Positions 53,140 through 62,659 of a DNA stretch of 64,000 nucleotides are shown piece by piece. Position 1 is the stretch's first letter; each line of letters opens with the position of its first letter. The position numbers and the translations under genes are program-made. The DNA is from Gammaproteobacteria bacterium Milos-ODIII6 (GTDB lineage: Bacteria; Pseudomonadota; Gammaproteobacteria; Chromatiales; Chromatiaceae), in NCBI GenBank assembly GCA_029228645.1, contig JAPTHR010000008.1:1-64000 (forward strand). The letters run 5' to 3'. The notes below the pieces were generated by a model that was given only the letters and a program-made list of their open reading frames with translations, was not told the origin of the DNA and did no database searches.

Positions 53140-54204
53140 TTACAGGCCGAGCGGGTTTTCGGGATCGACACCGTCCATGAAGGGAATCCTGCGATCGCTG
53201 TTCGTGACCTGGTACACCAGGCCCATCCAGTTGCCCACGACCGCCTCGGCGGTGTCGTGCCAGGTGTTGTCGAGCCGGGATACCAGCAGGTTTTCAGGAA
53301 ACTCCGGGATGGCCTGCCCGCCAGCGAGCGCCTCTTCCAGGCGCAGCCGGTACTCGCAAATCATCGCCTTCTGGTTGGTATTGAAATAATTCGCCACGAA
53401 GGGCGGAAAATCAGGAACCTCTCCGGTCGCGTAGCGCATGGCCTCGCGTTTGAATTCCTTTATCAGGGAAATGGTGTCGTACTCGGGATGGCCCTGGAAG
53501 AACACAAAGCGGAAGCCGTCCGGGCTGGTCGCCAGGTGCACACCGACCTGCTCGCTCTCGACCAGGACGCGCAAGCCGGCCGCATCGAACTGGTCGCGCT
53601 CGACCGCGTTCCAGCGTGAATGCGGCACGTCGAAACGGGTATTGACGTCGTTCACCAGAGGATGCGCCAGGTCCACCACGCGGTGCGGGAACACGCCCCA
53701 GATTTTGTCCGGCTGCGGACGTCGCTTCTGCCGGTAACGGAACTGCAGCACCGCATGCGTGGCGAGACAGGAACAGAGGGTCGAGGTGACGTTCTCCGCC
53801 GCCCAGTCGATGACCTCGATCAGGGGCTCCCAGAAGGGCTGGTTCGACAGTTCCGGCCCCTCCACATTGGCGCCGGTGATGATCAAGGCATCCAGTCCAT
53901 CCGCGCGAATTTTGTCGAATGGCTCGTAATAGTTATCGATATGCGCCTGCGCCTTCCCGCTGCGGGCCAGTTGCGGCAGGGTGAAGGGATGCACATAGAA
54001 CTGGGCGATCGGGTTGCTCTCTCCGACCAGGCGGAAGAACTGTCGCTCGGTCGCCGCCAGCGCGGCATCCGGCATCATGTTGAGCAGCCCGACATGCAGT
54101 TCGCGGATATCCTGGTTGGCTGCGCGTTCCGGGGTGAGCACGCACACGCCTTCCTCTTTCAGACGGTCCAGACTCGGGAGGGCGGTATGGTCGACTATCG
54201 GCAT
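53140..54204 (-). CDS. metA: MetA-type homoserine O-acyltransferase
   Basis: A 354-aa enzyme of the MetA (glutamine amidotransferase-like) family, which activates homoserine for methionine synthesis. ATG 54204 (MPIVDHTALPSLDRL) aligns with E. coli MetA. The nucleophile is Cys146 in TSTLCSCLATHA; the catalytic His/Glu region is FFQGHPEYD. At the position where the succinyl-CoA enzyme has Gly111 (TGAPLG in E. coli) this protein has Glu115 (TGANVE), the residue linked in the literature to acetyl-CoA use. It is longer than E. coli MetA (309 aa), with extra residues before and after the core. It follows the P-loop gene by 8 bases. Confidence 0.88.
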   Translation of the reverse strand: MPIVDHTALPSLDRLKEEGVCVLTPERAANQDIRELHVGLLNMMPDAALAATERQFFRLVGESNPIAQFYVHPFTLPQLARSGKAQAHIDNYYEPFDKIRADGLDALIITGANVEGPELSNQPFWEPLIEVIDWAAENVTSTLCSCLATHAVLQFRYRQKRRPQPDKIWGVFPHRVVDLAHPLVNDVNTRFDVPHSRWNAVERDQFDAAGLRVLVESEQVGVHLATSPDGFRFVFFQGHPEYDTISLIKEFKREAMRYATGEVPDFPPFVANYFNTNQKAMICEYRLRLEEALAGGQAIPEFPENLLVSRLDNTWHDTAEAVVGNWMGLVYQVTNSDRRIPFMDGVDPENPLGL

Positions 54205-54212
54205 GGCGGTTC

Positions 54213-55061
54213 TCAACTGCGCGCGATGGCGCTCTCGATCAGCGAAAGGAAGTCCTGCTGGTCACGCACGGCCGCCACCTCTTGTGAGGTCACGGTGTAG
54301 CCCCGCCGTGCGATCTCCTCGTAGCGCGGGATGCGCGAGTGGAACAGACGCGGAAAGATCCAACGGGTGAAGGTATCCGGATCCATCTGGGCGGCATACT
54401 GCAGGCCGTTCTCCTGCAGATAGACCGCGAGCTGCTGGTCCAGGAACTCGGGCCGGTAATAGAGCGGCTTGGGGTCGCTCTGGGCGCGCCTGATCAGTTT
54501 CTGCTCCTCTTCCTCGTCGGTCACCTTGATGTACAGGATCAGGGTGTGTTCCTCGAGCAACTCGATCACGCCGGGCTCGTCCAGTTCGCACAGCGAGCCG
54601 CCCACGTCGTTCACGAAATGCTGGTAAGCGTAGATGGTGCGCGACTTGCGAATGAAGTGCGGCACGTCGTGCATCGCCGCGATTTCGGCCTCACGGTAAA
54701 GCCGCTGGTGTTCGCGGAACATCTCCAGTTCGAGACCGCCGCGTTCCGGATCACCGAGCTTGCCCACGAAGGCCAGCACCGGCCCCAGATCCGAGACCTT
54801 GATATTGTTGCGGATATAGATCCAGTCGTTGCGCAGCAGATCGCGCAGGAATGGCACCTCCATCGCGCGCGACTTGATCATGTCGAGGATGGATTCATCC
54901 AGGTAACGGGTGCCGATGCGGTAGTCGCCAGAGTAATGAAACCAGTCATGCCCGCGCAGCATGCTCGAGATGTGGGTCTTGCCGACACCGGACATCCCCA
55001 GCAGGGTGACCTTCTTGTGATCCCAGTTACGAAATTGCTCGACGCTGAAACGCACGCCCAT
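54213..55061 (-). CDS. P-loop ATPase of unknown function upstream of metA
   Basis: A 282-aa soluble protein with a Walker A near the N-terminus (LLGMSGVGKTHISSML, residues about 20-35). An Arg/Tyr-rich middle follows (HYSGDYRIGTRYLDESI), then a helical C-terminal half (IKVTDEEEEQKLIRRAQSDPKPLYYRP as a notable acidic-to-basic segment). It resembles small kinase or ATPase domains, but no named family is recognised. Eight bases separate it from metA, so both are probably one transcription unit, which suggests a link to homoserine or methionine metabolism. ATG 55061 opens the frame with GGAGAATG-type spacing. Confidence 0.7.
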   Translation of the reverse strand: MGVRFSVEQFRNWDHKKVTLLGMSGVGKTHISSMLRGHDWFHYSGDYRIGTRYLDESILDMIKSRAMEVPFLRDLLRNDWIYIRNNIKVSDLGPVLAFVGKLGDPERGGLELEMFREHQRLYREAEIAAMHDVPHFIRKSRTIYAYQHFVNDVGGSLCELDEPGVIELLEEHTLILYIKVTDEEEEQKLIRRAQSDPKPLYYRPEFLDQQLAVYLQENGLQYAAQMDPDTFTRWIFPRLFHSRIPRYEEIARRGYTVTSQEVAAVRDQQDFLSLIESAIARS

Positions 55062-55135
55062 TCTCCCGGTGAAGTGAGGCCGGCATTATCCGGCACGGAC
55101 GGTGGTAGCTCAAACGCAAGGCCCCCGACCCCCTG

Positions 55136-55410
55136 TTCGCGGCCAAGGCCGCACCCTTACACGCCGGGTCAAACCAACCATCGAGCCGTAGGAGCGAGCT
55201 TGCTCGCGAAGGGTGATTCCTTCGCGGCCAAGGCCAAACCCTTACACGCCGGGTCAAACCAACCATCAAGCCGTAGGAGCGAGCTTGCTCGCGAAGAGTG
55301 ATGCCTTCGCGGCCAAGGCCGCACCCTTACACGCCGGGTCAAACCAACCATCAAGCCGTAAGCGAGCTTGCTCGCGAAGGGTGATTCCTTCGCGGCCAAG
55401 GCCGCTCCTA
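55136..55410. repeat. REP-like palindrome array 4 with 85-bp tandem period
   Basis: Seven alternating type-A (inverted) and type-B (forward) palindromes. The joined block containing CTTACACGCCGGGTCAAACC recurs at 55156, 55241 and 55326, an exact period of 85 bases with few changes (for example a lost GGA in the last type-B unit). The gap between the P-loop gene and rluA holds no coding gene. Confidence 0.9.
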
Positions 55411-55453
55411 CGCGTTCCGTAAGCATCGGATCGGTCTGACTCCGCCCCCTGCC

Positions 55454-56104
55454 CTAAAACGGCAACGGTGACTCGAGGCTTATCTCGCGCCCTGTCTGCG
55501 GGTGAACAAAGCACAAACGATGCGCGTGCAGCATCAACCTGTCGCTGCGCGCATGGGTTGCCTCATCCGCATACAGCTCATCCCCCAGCATCGGATGTCC
55601 GATCGCCGCCATGTGCAGGCGCAGCTGATGGCTGCGCCCGGTCAGCGGTAGCAGGCGCATCCGGCTGCTGTCGCTGGCGGGATCGTGTTCGATCAATTCG
55701 TAGCGGGTCCGGGAAGGCTTGCCGATGTCGTGATCGATGCGCTGGCGCGGCCGGTTCGGCCAGTCGGCAATCAAGGGCAGGTCGACCTCCCCCGCGCCGG
55801 GTTCCGGCCGCCCGCGCACGACTGCAATGTACTCCTTGAACACCTCGCGCCGCTGGAACAGGCGCCCGAAGTGCGATTGGGCCTCCGGAGTGAGCGCAAA
55901 CAGCATCAGGCCGGAGGTCGGCTGGTCGAGGCGGTGCACCACCAGGGCCCGCGGGAAGACCGCCTGGGCCCGCACACTCAGGCTGTCGTGCTTGTCCGCG
56001 CTGCGCCCCGGCACTGCCAGCAGCCCCGGCGGCTTGTCCAACACCAGCAGCTGCTCGTCGAGATGGACGATGCACAGGCCGCGATTGGGCGGTGGCTGGT
56101 ACAC
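55454..56104 (-). CDS. rluA: 23S rRNA/tRNA pseudouridine synthase RluA
   Basis: A 216-aa pseudouridine synthase, collinear with E. coli RluA (219 aa), which modifies U746 of 23S rRNA and U32 of several tRNAs. The catalytic motif is VVHRLDQPTSG with the essential Asp; VDKPPGLLAVPGR, DLPLIADWPNRPRQ and LTGRSHQLRLHMAAIGHP are near-identical blocks. The start is GTG 56104 without a clear ribosome site. It is separated from the DASS transporter by 39 bases on the same strand. Confidence 0.93.
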   Translation of the reverse strand: MYQPPPNRGLCIVHLDEQLLVLDKPPGLLAVPGRSADKHDSLSVRAQAVFPRALVVHRLDQPTSGLMLFALTPEAQSHFGRLFQRREVFKEYIAVVRGRPEPGAGEVDLPLIADWPNRPRQRIDHDIGKPSRTRYELIEHDPASDSSRMRLLPLTGRSHQLRLHMAAIGHPMLGDELYADEATHARSDRLMLHAHRLCFVHPQTGREISLESPLPF

Positions 56105-56143
56105 GCTGTGCGAGCCCGCGTAGCGTACTTAAGATCGGCGGGA

Positions 56144-58129
56144 TCAGAACACGAGGTTCATCATCAACAGCATCACCACCAGGAACAGCACGGTCATGAT
56201 GCCGCCCGCACGCATGAAGTCCGGTACGCGGTAACCCGCCGGACCCATGATCAGGGCGTTCACCTGGTGGGTGGGAATAAGGAAGGAGTTGGAGGTCGCG
56301 ATGGCCACGGTAAGCGCATACACCGCGGGATCGGCCCCGACCTGCAGGGCGATGTTGACCGCCAGTGGGACCAACAGCACGGTCGCGCCCACATTGGACA
56401 TGACCAGGGTGAAGAAGGTCGCCAGCACCGCGATCGCCGCCTGTATGACCCAGGGCGCGGCGCCACCGACCAAAGCGACCACCTCCTCGGCGATCCACTT
56501 GGCGGTTCCGGTGGTCTCGACCGCCAGGCCCAACGGAATCAGGGACGCCAGCAGGAACACGGTCTTCCAGCTGACCGCCTGGTAGGCCTCGTCGATCTTG
56601 AGCACCCCGGAGAGCACCATCCCGACCGCGCCGGTCAGGAGCGCCACCGAGAGGCGGATGTCGGTGAACAACACCATGCTCAGGGCCACCAGGAAGAACA
56701 GCCCCGCCCAGCGCACCTTGTGCGGGCGCAGCTTTTCCTCGCGTGGGTATTCGGTGGTCACGACCAGGAAGTTGCGGTCGGTCTCGATCCGCTCGAGCAC
56801 GTTCCAGGGCGTATGCACCACCAGGGTGTCGCCGGCCTGGAAAGGCATGTTGCGGATGTCGTCGCCCTCGCGCAGGGTATGACCACCCCGGTGCAGGCCC
56901 ACCATGGCCAGGCCGTAACTCTTGCGCAGCCAGACATCACGCGCACTCTTGCCGATCAGGTTCGAGCCCGGCGGAATGACCACCTCGGCGATACCGGACT
57001 TACTCGCGGAGAGCGCCTCGGCAAAGGTGCGCAACTGGTCCCGCTTCTCTAAACGATACTGCTCGACGAACTCGTTCAGATCCCTGGGATCGGCGACCAG
57101 CCCCAGCACCATGCCCGGCACGATCTCGGTATCCCGCGCCAGGGTGCCCGGACCGAAGTTGACCTCGGCGCCAACCCGCTTGTGCGCGATCACTCGAATC
57201 CGGTGGGCGGTCTCGATATCGTCCAGCTTCTTGCCGACCAACGAGCTGTCGTCCGGCACCACCAGTTCGCTCAGGCTGTAGTCCACGCCGTAGATGTCGT
57301 GGAAGTAGCCCATCACGTCCGAACCGGTGGTACTGCTCTCGCTGCGGGTCGCCGGCAGTACGAAGCGCCCGGCGACGACGAAATAAATGATTCCGGTGGC
57401 CACCAGCGCCACCCCGACCGGGGTCACCGAGAACAGCCCCCAGGTCTCCATCTGTTGCCCTGCCGGCAGAGCGCGGTTGGAGGTGAGAATAAGGTCGTTC
57501 AACAGGATCAGCGGGCTGGAGCCGACCATGGTGACGGTGCCACCCAGGATCGCGCAGAAGCCCATCGGCATCAGCAGGCGTGACATCGGCAGGCCGGAGC
57601 GCGCCGAGATACGCGAAACCACCGGCAGGAACAGGGCTGCCGCGCCGACGTTCTGCATGAACGATGAAATGAAGCCGACCGTGGCGGAGATGATCGGAAT
57701 GATGCGCGTCTCGGTCTTGCCGCCGACCTTGAGAATGAAGGCCGCCACCTGGGTCATGACCCCGGTCTTGTCCAGGCCGGCGCCGATGATCATTACCGCA
57801 ATGATCGAGATCACGGCGTTGGAGGCGAAGCCATCGAAGAGGTGCTGGTTGTCCACCAGGCCTTCACTCAGCCCCATGAAAGGCGCCACCAGCGAGGTGA
57901 GTCCGAGCAGGACCATCACCGTGACTGCCGCGACATCCACACCGACGACCTCGAAGGCGAACAGGTAGATCGTGAGCAAAAGGATCGCGCTGACCCAGGC
58001 GATCTCCACTGTCGGTACGATCCGTGCCATGCCGATCGCCGCGATCAGGAAGATCACCGCGGCAACGATCTGCTTGAAATTCAATCCGGCCGGGCTGGCC
58101 TTGCTGTCGGAATCGGACGGTACAGTCAT
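56144..58129 (-). CDS. SLC13/DASS-family permease with central TrkA-C (RCK_C) domains
   Basis: A 661-aa inner-membrane transporter. The N-terminal half (about 20-240) and C-terminal half (about 470-660) contain the predicted membrane helices, with the family block SNVGATVLLVPLAVNIALQVG near the end. Two soluble RCK_C/TrkA-C domains lie between (about 255-460; SLVGKKLDDIETAHRIRV, then LIGKSARDVWLRKSYGLAMVGLHRGG). Family members carry sulfate, dicarboxylates or other anions with Na+; substrate is not decided here. It is divergent from the CPA2 antiporter, with 122 bases between. Confidence 0.85.
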   Translation of the reverse strand: MTVPSDSDSKASPAGLNFKQIVAAVIFLIAAIGMARIVPTVEIAWVSAILLLTIYLFAFEVVGVDVAAVTVMVLLGLTSLVAPFMGLSEGLVDNQHLFDGFASNAVISIIAVMIIGAGLDKTGVMTQVAAFILKVGGKTETRIIPIISATVGFISSFMQNVGAAALFLPVVSRISARSGLPMSRLLMPMGFCAILGGTVTMVGSSPLILLNDLILTSNRALPAGQQMETWGLFSVTPVGVALVATGIIYFVVAGRFVLPATRSESSTTGSDVMGYFHDIYGVDYSLSELVVPDDSSLVGKKLDDIETAHRIRVIAHKRVGAEVNFGPGTLARDTEIVPGMVLGLVADPRDLNEFVEQYRLEKRDQLRTFAEALSASKSGIAEVVIPPGSNLIGKSARDVWLRKSYGLAMVGLHRGGHTLREGDDIRNMPFQAGDTLVVHTPWNVLERIETDRNFLVVTTEYPREEKLRPHKVRWAGLFFLVALSMVLFTDIRLSVALLTGAVGMVLSGVLKIDEAYQAVSWKTVFLLASLIPLGLAVETTGTAKWIAEEVVALVGGAAPWVIQAAIAVLATFFTLVMSNVGATVLLVPLAVNIALQVGADPAVYALTVAIATSNSFLIPTHQVNALIMGPAGYRVPDFMRAGGIMTVLFLVVMLLMMNLVF

Positions 58130-58251
58130 GGGTGTTAGACGGTCTGGCTGAGGTTGCTATAGTGACGAATCGGGCGCTGGCGACCACGTTGGGAGGTGGC
58201 CAAAACCCCGAATGAAGTGCAGTATTTTAGGACATTCCGATATAAATCGCC

Positions 58252-60225
58252 ATGCATCACTCGGCTCTCGACGGCATCCTCGCCCTGCTTCTTCTCTCGG
58301 TCCTCGCGGTCGCGCTGATGCGGCGCGTACACCTGCCCCCGATCCTCGGCTACCTCCTGGTCGGGGCGGTCTTCGGCCCGCACGCGGCCGGGCTGATTCC
58401 GGGAGGTCACGAGATCGAGTTTCTCGCCGAGCTCGGCGTGGTGTTCCTGCTGTTCATGATCGGGCTGGAGGTCTCCATCGGGCACCTCCTGGCGATGCAG
58501 CGGGTGCTGCTCGGCCTGGGTGGTTTGCAGGTGCTTTTATCGACCCTGGCCACGGTGATCATCGCCACCCAGCTCGGGCTTTCATGGGAGAGCGCGCTGG
58601 CGATTGGCGGCGCCCTGTCGCTTTCCTCCACCGCGATCGTCATCAAGCAGCTGCAGGAACAGCTGGAGATGCACTCACCGCACGGGCGCAAGGCGCTCGG
58701 CATCCTGCTGTTCCAGGACCTCGCGGTCGTACCCTTCCTGGTGGTCATCCCGATCCTCGCCGGTGGCGGAGACGACATGACCCCTGCCCTGCTGCTGGCC
58801 CTGGGCAAGGCGGTGCTGGCCTTCGGCTTGATGTTCGCGATCGGCCACTGGGCGCTCAGACCGGTGCTCGGCTGGGTCGCTGCAAGCTATTCCATCGAGC
58901 TGTTCACCCTGACCATCCTGCTGCTCTCCCTGGCTGCTGCCTGGCTGACCCAACAGATGGGTCTGTCGCTCGCACTGGGCGCCTTCCTGGCCGGCGTGAT
59001 GCTCGCCGAGACCGAGTACCGGCATCAGATCGAGACCGAGGTACGACCCTTCCGGGATGTCCTGTTGGGACTTTTCTTCGTCACGGTCGGCACCCAGCTG
59101 GACATCGCTGCCCTGATGGCGACCTGGCCATGGGTGCTGCTGCTGACCGCCGGCGTCATACTCGGCAAGGGCGCACTGATCGTCATGCTGACCCGCTGGT
59201 TCCCGTCGGACTGGAACGTCGCGATCCGCACCGGCACGGTGCTCGCGCAGGGGGGCGAGTTTGGCTTCGCCCTGCTGGCGCTGGCGCTGAGCGCAGGCCT
59301 CGTGGACAGCACCCAGATCCAGCCGGTGCTGGCCGCTCTGGTGTTGAGCATGGCGGTCGCGCCGCTGCTAATCCGCTTCAACGGGCAGATCGCCGCCCGG
59401 CTGGCGCCAACCCGGGACAGCCACACCCAGCTGCAGGACATGGCGCTCGGTGACCAGCATGATCTCTCCGGGCACGTCATCATCGCCGGCTTCGGCCGGG
59501 TCGGGCAGAACCTAGCCCGCTTCCTGCGCGAGGAGGACATGCGATACCTCGCACTGGATCTGGATGCCACCCTCATCCGCGAGGCCTTCGACGCAGGCGA
59601 GCCGGTGCATTACGGCGACAGCTCCCACCCCGAAATCCTGGAGAAATCCGGGCTGCGCAATGCTGCGGCCCTGGTGGTCACCTTCCACGATCATCATCTC
59701 GCCTCGCGCATTGTGCAGCTCGCGCGTCATCTGGCGAGCGAGCTGCCGATCGTGGTGCGCACCCGCAACGATCATCACATGGAGGAGTTCGAGCAGCTGG
59801 GCGCATCCACGGTGGTGCCGGAATCACTGGAATCGAGCCTGATCGTGGCGACCCGTACCCTGGAGCTGCTCGGCATCGATCACGCCGAGGTGGAACGGCT
59901 GATCGAGAAAACCCGAAACGAGCACTATGCCCACCTGCGCGGCGTGTTTCACGGCGAGGAGATCGAGATCGAGGCGGAGATGGAAGAGCTGCAGCTGCAC
60001 ACCGTGACCCTGGATGCCCGCGCCGTGACGATCGGCAAGCGCATCCAGGATGCCTGCCTGGACGAACTGGACGTGGTGGTCGAGGCCGTCTGCCGTGCGG
60101 GGGTGCGGGGTGAAGAGGTGGACGCGAGCATGGTGCTGCGCGAGGGCGACAAGGTCGTGCTGCAGGGGCACAGCGAACAGATCACGCGTGCGGAACGGCG
60201 CCTGCTGCAGGGTTGGAATACCTGA
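58252..60225 (+). CDS. CPA2-type monovalent cation:proton antiporter with TrkA-N and TrkA-C domains
   Basis: A 657-aa membrane protein of the KefB/KefC/YbaL class. Residues 1-385 form the Na+/H+ exchanger domain with 12-13 helices (GYLLVGAVFGPHAAGLIPG; LFQDLAVVPFLVV; FLAGVMLAETEYRHQIE). The cytoplasmic part has a TrkA-N Rossmann fold (HVIIAGFGRVGQNLARFL, about 404-421) and a TrkA-C domain near the end. KefB-like proteins exchange K+ for H+ under glutathione or nucleotide control; the ancillary subunit KefF/KefG is not adjacent. ATG 58252 has AGGA unusually far upstream (about 19 bases), so initiation could be weak. Confidence 0.9.
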   Translation: MHHSALDGILALLLLSVLAVALMRRVHLPPILGYLLVGAVFGPHAAGLIPGGHEIEFLAELGVVFLLFMIGLEVSIGHLLAMQRVLLGLGGLQVLLSTLATVIIATQLGLSWESALAIGGALSLSSTAIVIKQLQEQLEMHSPHGRKALGILLFQDLAVVPFLVVIPILAGGGDDMTPALLLALGKAVLAFGLMFAIGHWALRPVLGWVAASYSIELFTLTILLLSLAAAWLTQQMGLSLALGAFLAGVMLAETEYRHQIETEVRPFRDVLLGLFFVTVGTQLDIAALMATWPWVLLLTAGVILGKGALIVMLTRWFPSDWNVAIRTGTVLAQGGEFGFALLALALSAGLVDSTQIQPVLAALVLSMAVAPLLIRFNGQIAARLAPTRDSHTQLQDMALGDQHDLSGHVIIAGFGRVGQNLARFLREEDMRYLALDLDATLIREAFDAGEPVHYGDSSHPEILEKSGLRNAAALVVTFHDHHLASRIVQLARHLASELPIVVRTRNDHHMEEFEQLGASTVVPESLESSLIVATRTLELLGIDHAEVERLIEKTRNEHYAHLRGVFHGEEIEIEAEMEELQLHTVTLDARAVTIGKRIQDACLDELDVVVEAVCRAGVRGEEVDASMVLREGDKVVLQGHSEQITRAERRLLQGWNT

Positions 60226-60241
60226 CTCGGATCACCGCAGA

Positions 60242-60263
60242 CCGGCAGCCTGGAGGCTGCCGG
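60242..60263. terminator. Hairpin between convergent antiporter and secreted-protein genes
   Basis: Perfect 9-bp stem CCGGCAGCC (60242-60250) and GGCTGCCGG (60255-60263) with a 4-base loop in the 46-base convergent gap. There is no U-tract on either strand. Confidence 0.45.
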
Positions 60264-60271
60264 CCAACCGT

Positions 60272-60889
60272 TCAGAGATCCCTGAGGTATTCGACAGTCG
60301 TGGTGCCGTTCTTCTTGTGGTTGCGCACCATGCGCACCGTGGTGCGCGCTTCCGGCGAGTAGTTGAAAACACGCTTGCCGTTGTGCTCGCTGCACTCGAC
60401 CCGGTAGGTCGGATAGTCCTTGTCTCCCGCCTTGACCGTCTCGGTACCGGTCACCTCGCACTTGCGGAACGCCTTGCGGTTCTTCTTGCCCTTCGAGTTT
60501 TCGGTGACGAAGCGATATTCGACCTTGTTGCCGACCGCCAGCGGCCACAGCTGTCCGGCTTTTTCGAAATCGTAGGCTTTGCCGGTACCCCAGGCCCCCT
60601 TGGAACAGTCGCGCCAGTAGAGGTTCGGACCGTAGATATCGTCCACCGCGCGCGCCGAGGTGCAGCCATCCTCGCGCACGACTTCCAGGGTGTTCTGATC
60701 CAGGCGCTTGCCGGTCTGCGGAACCTGGTCGCCATTCCTGAGGCGCAGACTCCGGCGCGTCTCACCCACGCTGAGCGGCGTCGACTCGCCACTCACCGCG
60801 GGCACCTCGGTCGCAAGCGCCGCAGCCGGCAGCGACAGGCCGGCCGAAACAGTGGCGGCAATGAAAATCTTTGCGGAAATCCCAATCAT
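60272..60889 (-). CDS. Secreted protein of unknown function
   Basis: A 205-aa exported protein. ATG 60889 is selected because it starts a signal peptide (residues about 1-26, ending AAALA) and has GGAG 7 bases upstream. The mature part has four cysteines (DGCTS, WRDCSKG, RKCEVTG, VECSEH) that could make two disulfides in the periplasm, and a basic central stretch (NSKGKKNRKAFRK). The C-terminal half looks beta-rich. No family is recognised by eye. It is convergent with the antiporter gene. Confidence 0.75.
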   Translation of the reverse strand: MIGISAKIFIAATVSAGLSLPAAALATEVPAVSGESTPLSVGETRRSLRLRNGDQVPQTGKRLDQNTLEVVREDGCTSARAVDDIYGPNLYWRDCSKGAWGTGKAYDFEKAGQLWPLAVGNKVEYRFVTENSKGKKNRKAFRKCEVTGTETVKAGDKDYPTYRVECSEHNGKRVFNYSPEARTTVRMVRNHKKNGTTTVEYLRDL

Positions 60890-61093
60890 GCATTTTCTCC
60901 TTATTGAATTGCAGCGGAAGGCGGAAATCGCCGGTGTTGGCTTCCCCCCACCATCCATCCCAGCGAGGCGACCCCTGCGCCCCGGATTGAAAGCTTAAAA
61001 CAGCCAGCAACCCCTACAAACCCCGGGAAAACCCGCCCTGAGAGGACGATCCGGTATACTTCGCGCCTTGTTTTGACTGACTTCGCTTCATCC

Positions 61094-62563
61094 ATGAACT
61101 TCATCGAAACCCGCGGCAATGACGGCCGCCGCCCTACCTCGGTCAGCTTCTCGCAGGCCATCCTCACACCGATGTCCTCCTTCGGCGGACTATACGTTCC
61201 GGCAACGCTGCCGCAACTCGGCGAGGCATTTCTGCGGCAACATCTGGGCAGCGACTACAAGACCCTGGCCCGCGCGGTCATGGATGCCTTCGAAACAGAC
61301 GTGGACGGCGAGACACTCGACCGGGCCCTGGCGCGCTACGACGGGTTCGACGACCCGAAACACCCCGTGCCGGTGGTCAAAGTGGATGAGGACCTGTTCG
61401 TCAGCGAGCTCTACCACGGCCCGACGCGCGCATTCAAGGACATGGCGCTGCAGCCGTTCGGCGTGGTGCTGTCCACGATCGCGCAGCAGCGCGGGGAACA
61501 GTACCTGATTCTCGCCGCCACCAGCGGCGATACCGGGCCGGCCACACTCGAGACTTTCAAGAACGCCGCGAACGTCAAGGTCGCCTGCCTCTACCCGGAT
61601 GGCGGCACCTCCGATGTGCAACGCCTGCAGATGGTGACCGAGGATGCGCCCAACCTGAAGGTGATCGGCATTCACGGCGCCTTCGACGATGCCCAGACGG
61701 CGCTCAAGTCACTGCTGTCTTCGGACACCTTCCAGGCCCGCCTGGCGGACAAGGACTCGCACCTGTCGGCGGCCAACTCGGTCAACTTCGGACGCATCAT
61801 CTTCCAGCAGATCTACCACATCCACAGCTACCTCGAACTGGTGCGCCAGGGCGCGATAAGCATCGGCGACAAGGTGTACCTGAACGTGCCCAGCGGTAAT
61901 TTCGGCAACGCCCTCGGCGGCTACTACGCCATGAAGATGGGGCTGCCGGTGGAAAAGATACTGATCGCCTCGAACCGCAACAACGTGCTGACCGACTGGA
62001 TCCGGACCGGGCGTTACGACCTGCGCGGGCGCGGCGTGGTTGGCACCAGCTCACCGGCCATGGATATCCTGAAATCCTCCAATGTCGAGCGCATCCTGTT
62101 CGACCTGTTCGGCCCGGCGCGCACACGCGAGCTGATGGAACAACTGGACCGCGATCGACACTACCAGCTGCAGGACGCCGAACTGGCGCAGCTGCAATCC
62201 TTTTTTGCCGCCGATTACGCCACGGATGAAGAGGTCGAGAGCGCGATTCGGGAGACCTTCGCCAAGGGCTATCTGATGGATCCGCACACCGCCACCTGTC
62301 TCAAGGCGCATCACAGCTGTCGCGAAAAGGACCTGCCCGATATCGTCTACTCGACCGCGGAATGGACCAAGTTCTCGCCGACCATCGCGCACGCCCTGAC
62401 GGGTGAAACGGATGCGCACGACATCGACGCGCTGCGCTCCATCGCGGAAACCGCAAAGCTTTCCATACCGCCCATGATCGCAGCGCTTTTCGACAAGCCC
62501 GTCACGCAGTCCACGGTGATCGATAAGCAGGATATCGAGAAAGCGGTATTCGCCTTCATCTGA
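61094..62563 (+). CDS. thrC: Threonine synthase
   Basis: A 489-aa PLP enzyme converting O-phosphohomoserine to threonine. The PLP lysine is Lys115 in HGPTRAFKDMALQ; the phosphate loop SGNFGNALGG, the TSGDTGPATLE block and SSNVERILFDLFG are also present. Length and sequence are of the E. coli/yeast-like type, longer than the plant type. ATG 61094 (MNFIETRGN) is chosen as it aligns with the family; there is no clear Shine-Dalgarno before it, nor before the TTG at 61073. The homoserine branch thus has two enzymes in this window (with metA), 7 kb apart and not linked. Confidence 0.93.
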   Translation: MNFIETRGNDGRRPTSVSFSQAILTPMSSFGGLYVPATLPQLGEAFLRQHLGSDYKTLARAVMDAFETDVDGETLDRALARYDGFDDPKHPVPVVKVDEDLFVSELYHGPTRAFKDMALQPFGVVLSTIAQQRGEQYLILAATSGDTGPATLETFKNAANVKVACLYPDGGTSDVQRLQMVTEDAPNLKVIGIHGAFDDAQTALKSLLSSDTFQARLADKDSHLSAANSVNFGRIIFQQIYHIHSYLELVRQGAISIGDKVYLNVPSGNFGNALGGYYAMKMGLPVEKILIASNRNNVLTDWIRTGRYDLRGRGVVGTSSPAMDILKSSNVERILFDLFGPARTRELMEQLDRDRHYQLQDAELAQLQSFFAADYATDEEVESAIRETFAKGYLMDPHTATCLKAHHSCREKDLPDIVYSTAEWTKFSPTIAHALTGETDAHDIDALRSIAETAKLSIPPMIAALFDKPVTQSTVIDKQDIEKAVFAFI

Positions 62564-62591
62564 AGCGGATCGAACCCGCCCGAAGAAATGC

Positions 62592-62629
62592 AAAAAGGGG
62601 CCGGAGTCGGTACCCGACTCCGACCCCTT
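62592..62629 (-). terminator. Terminator after the DEAD-box helicase
   Basis: Long stem: AAGGGG and GGAGTCG (62595-62609) pair with CGACTCC and CCCCTT (62615-62629), loop of five; on the minus strand it runs into TTTTT. It lies 31 bases after the helicase stop and may also protect the convergent thrC transcript. Confidence 0.8.
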
Positions 62630-62659
62630 GGTCAGCCAGTCTGCCCTGCCAGGGTAGGA

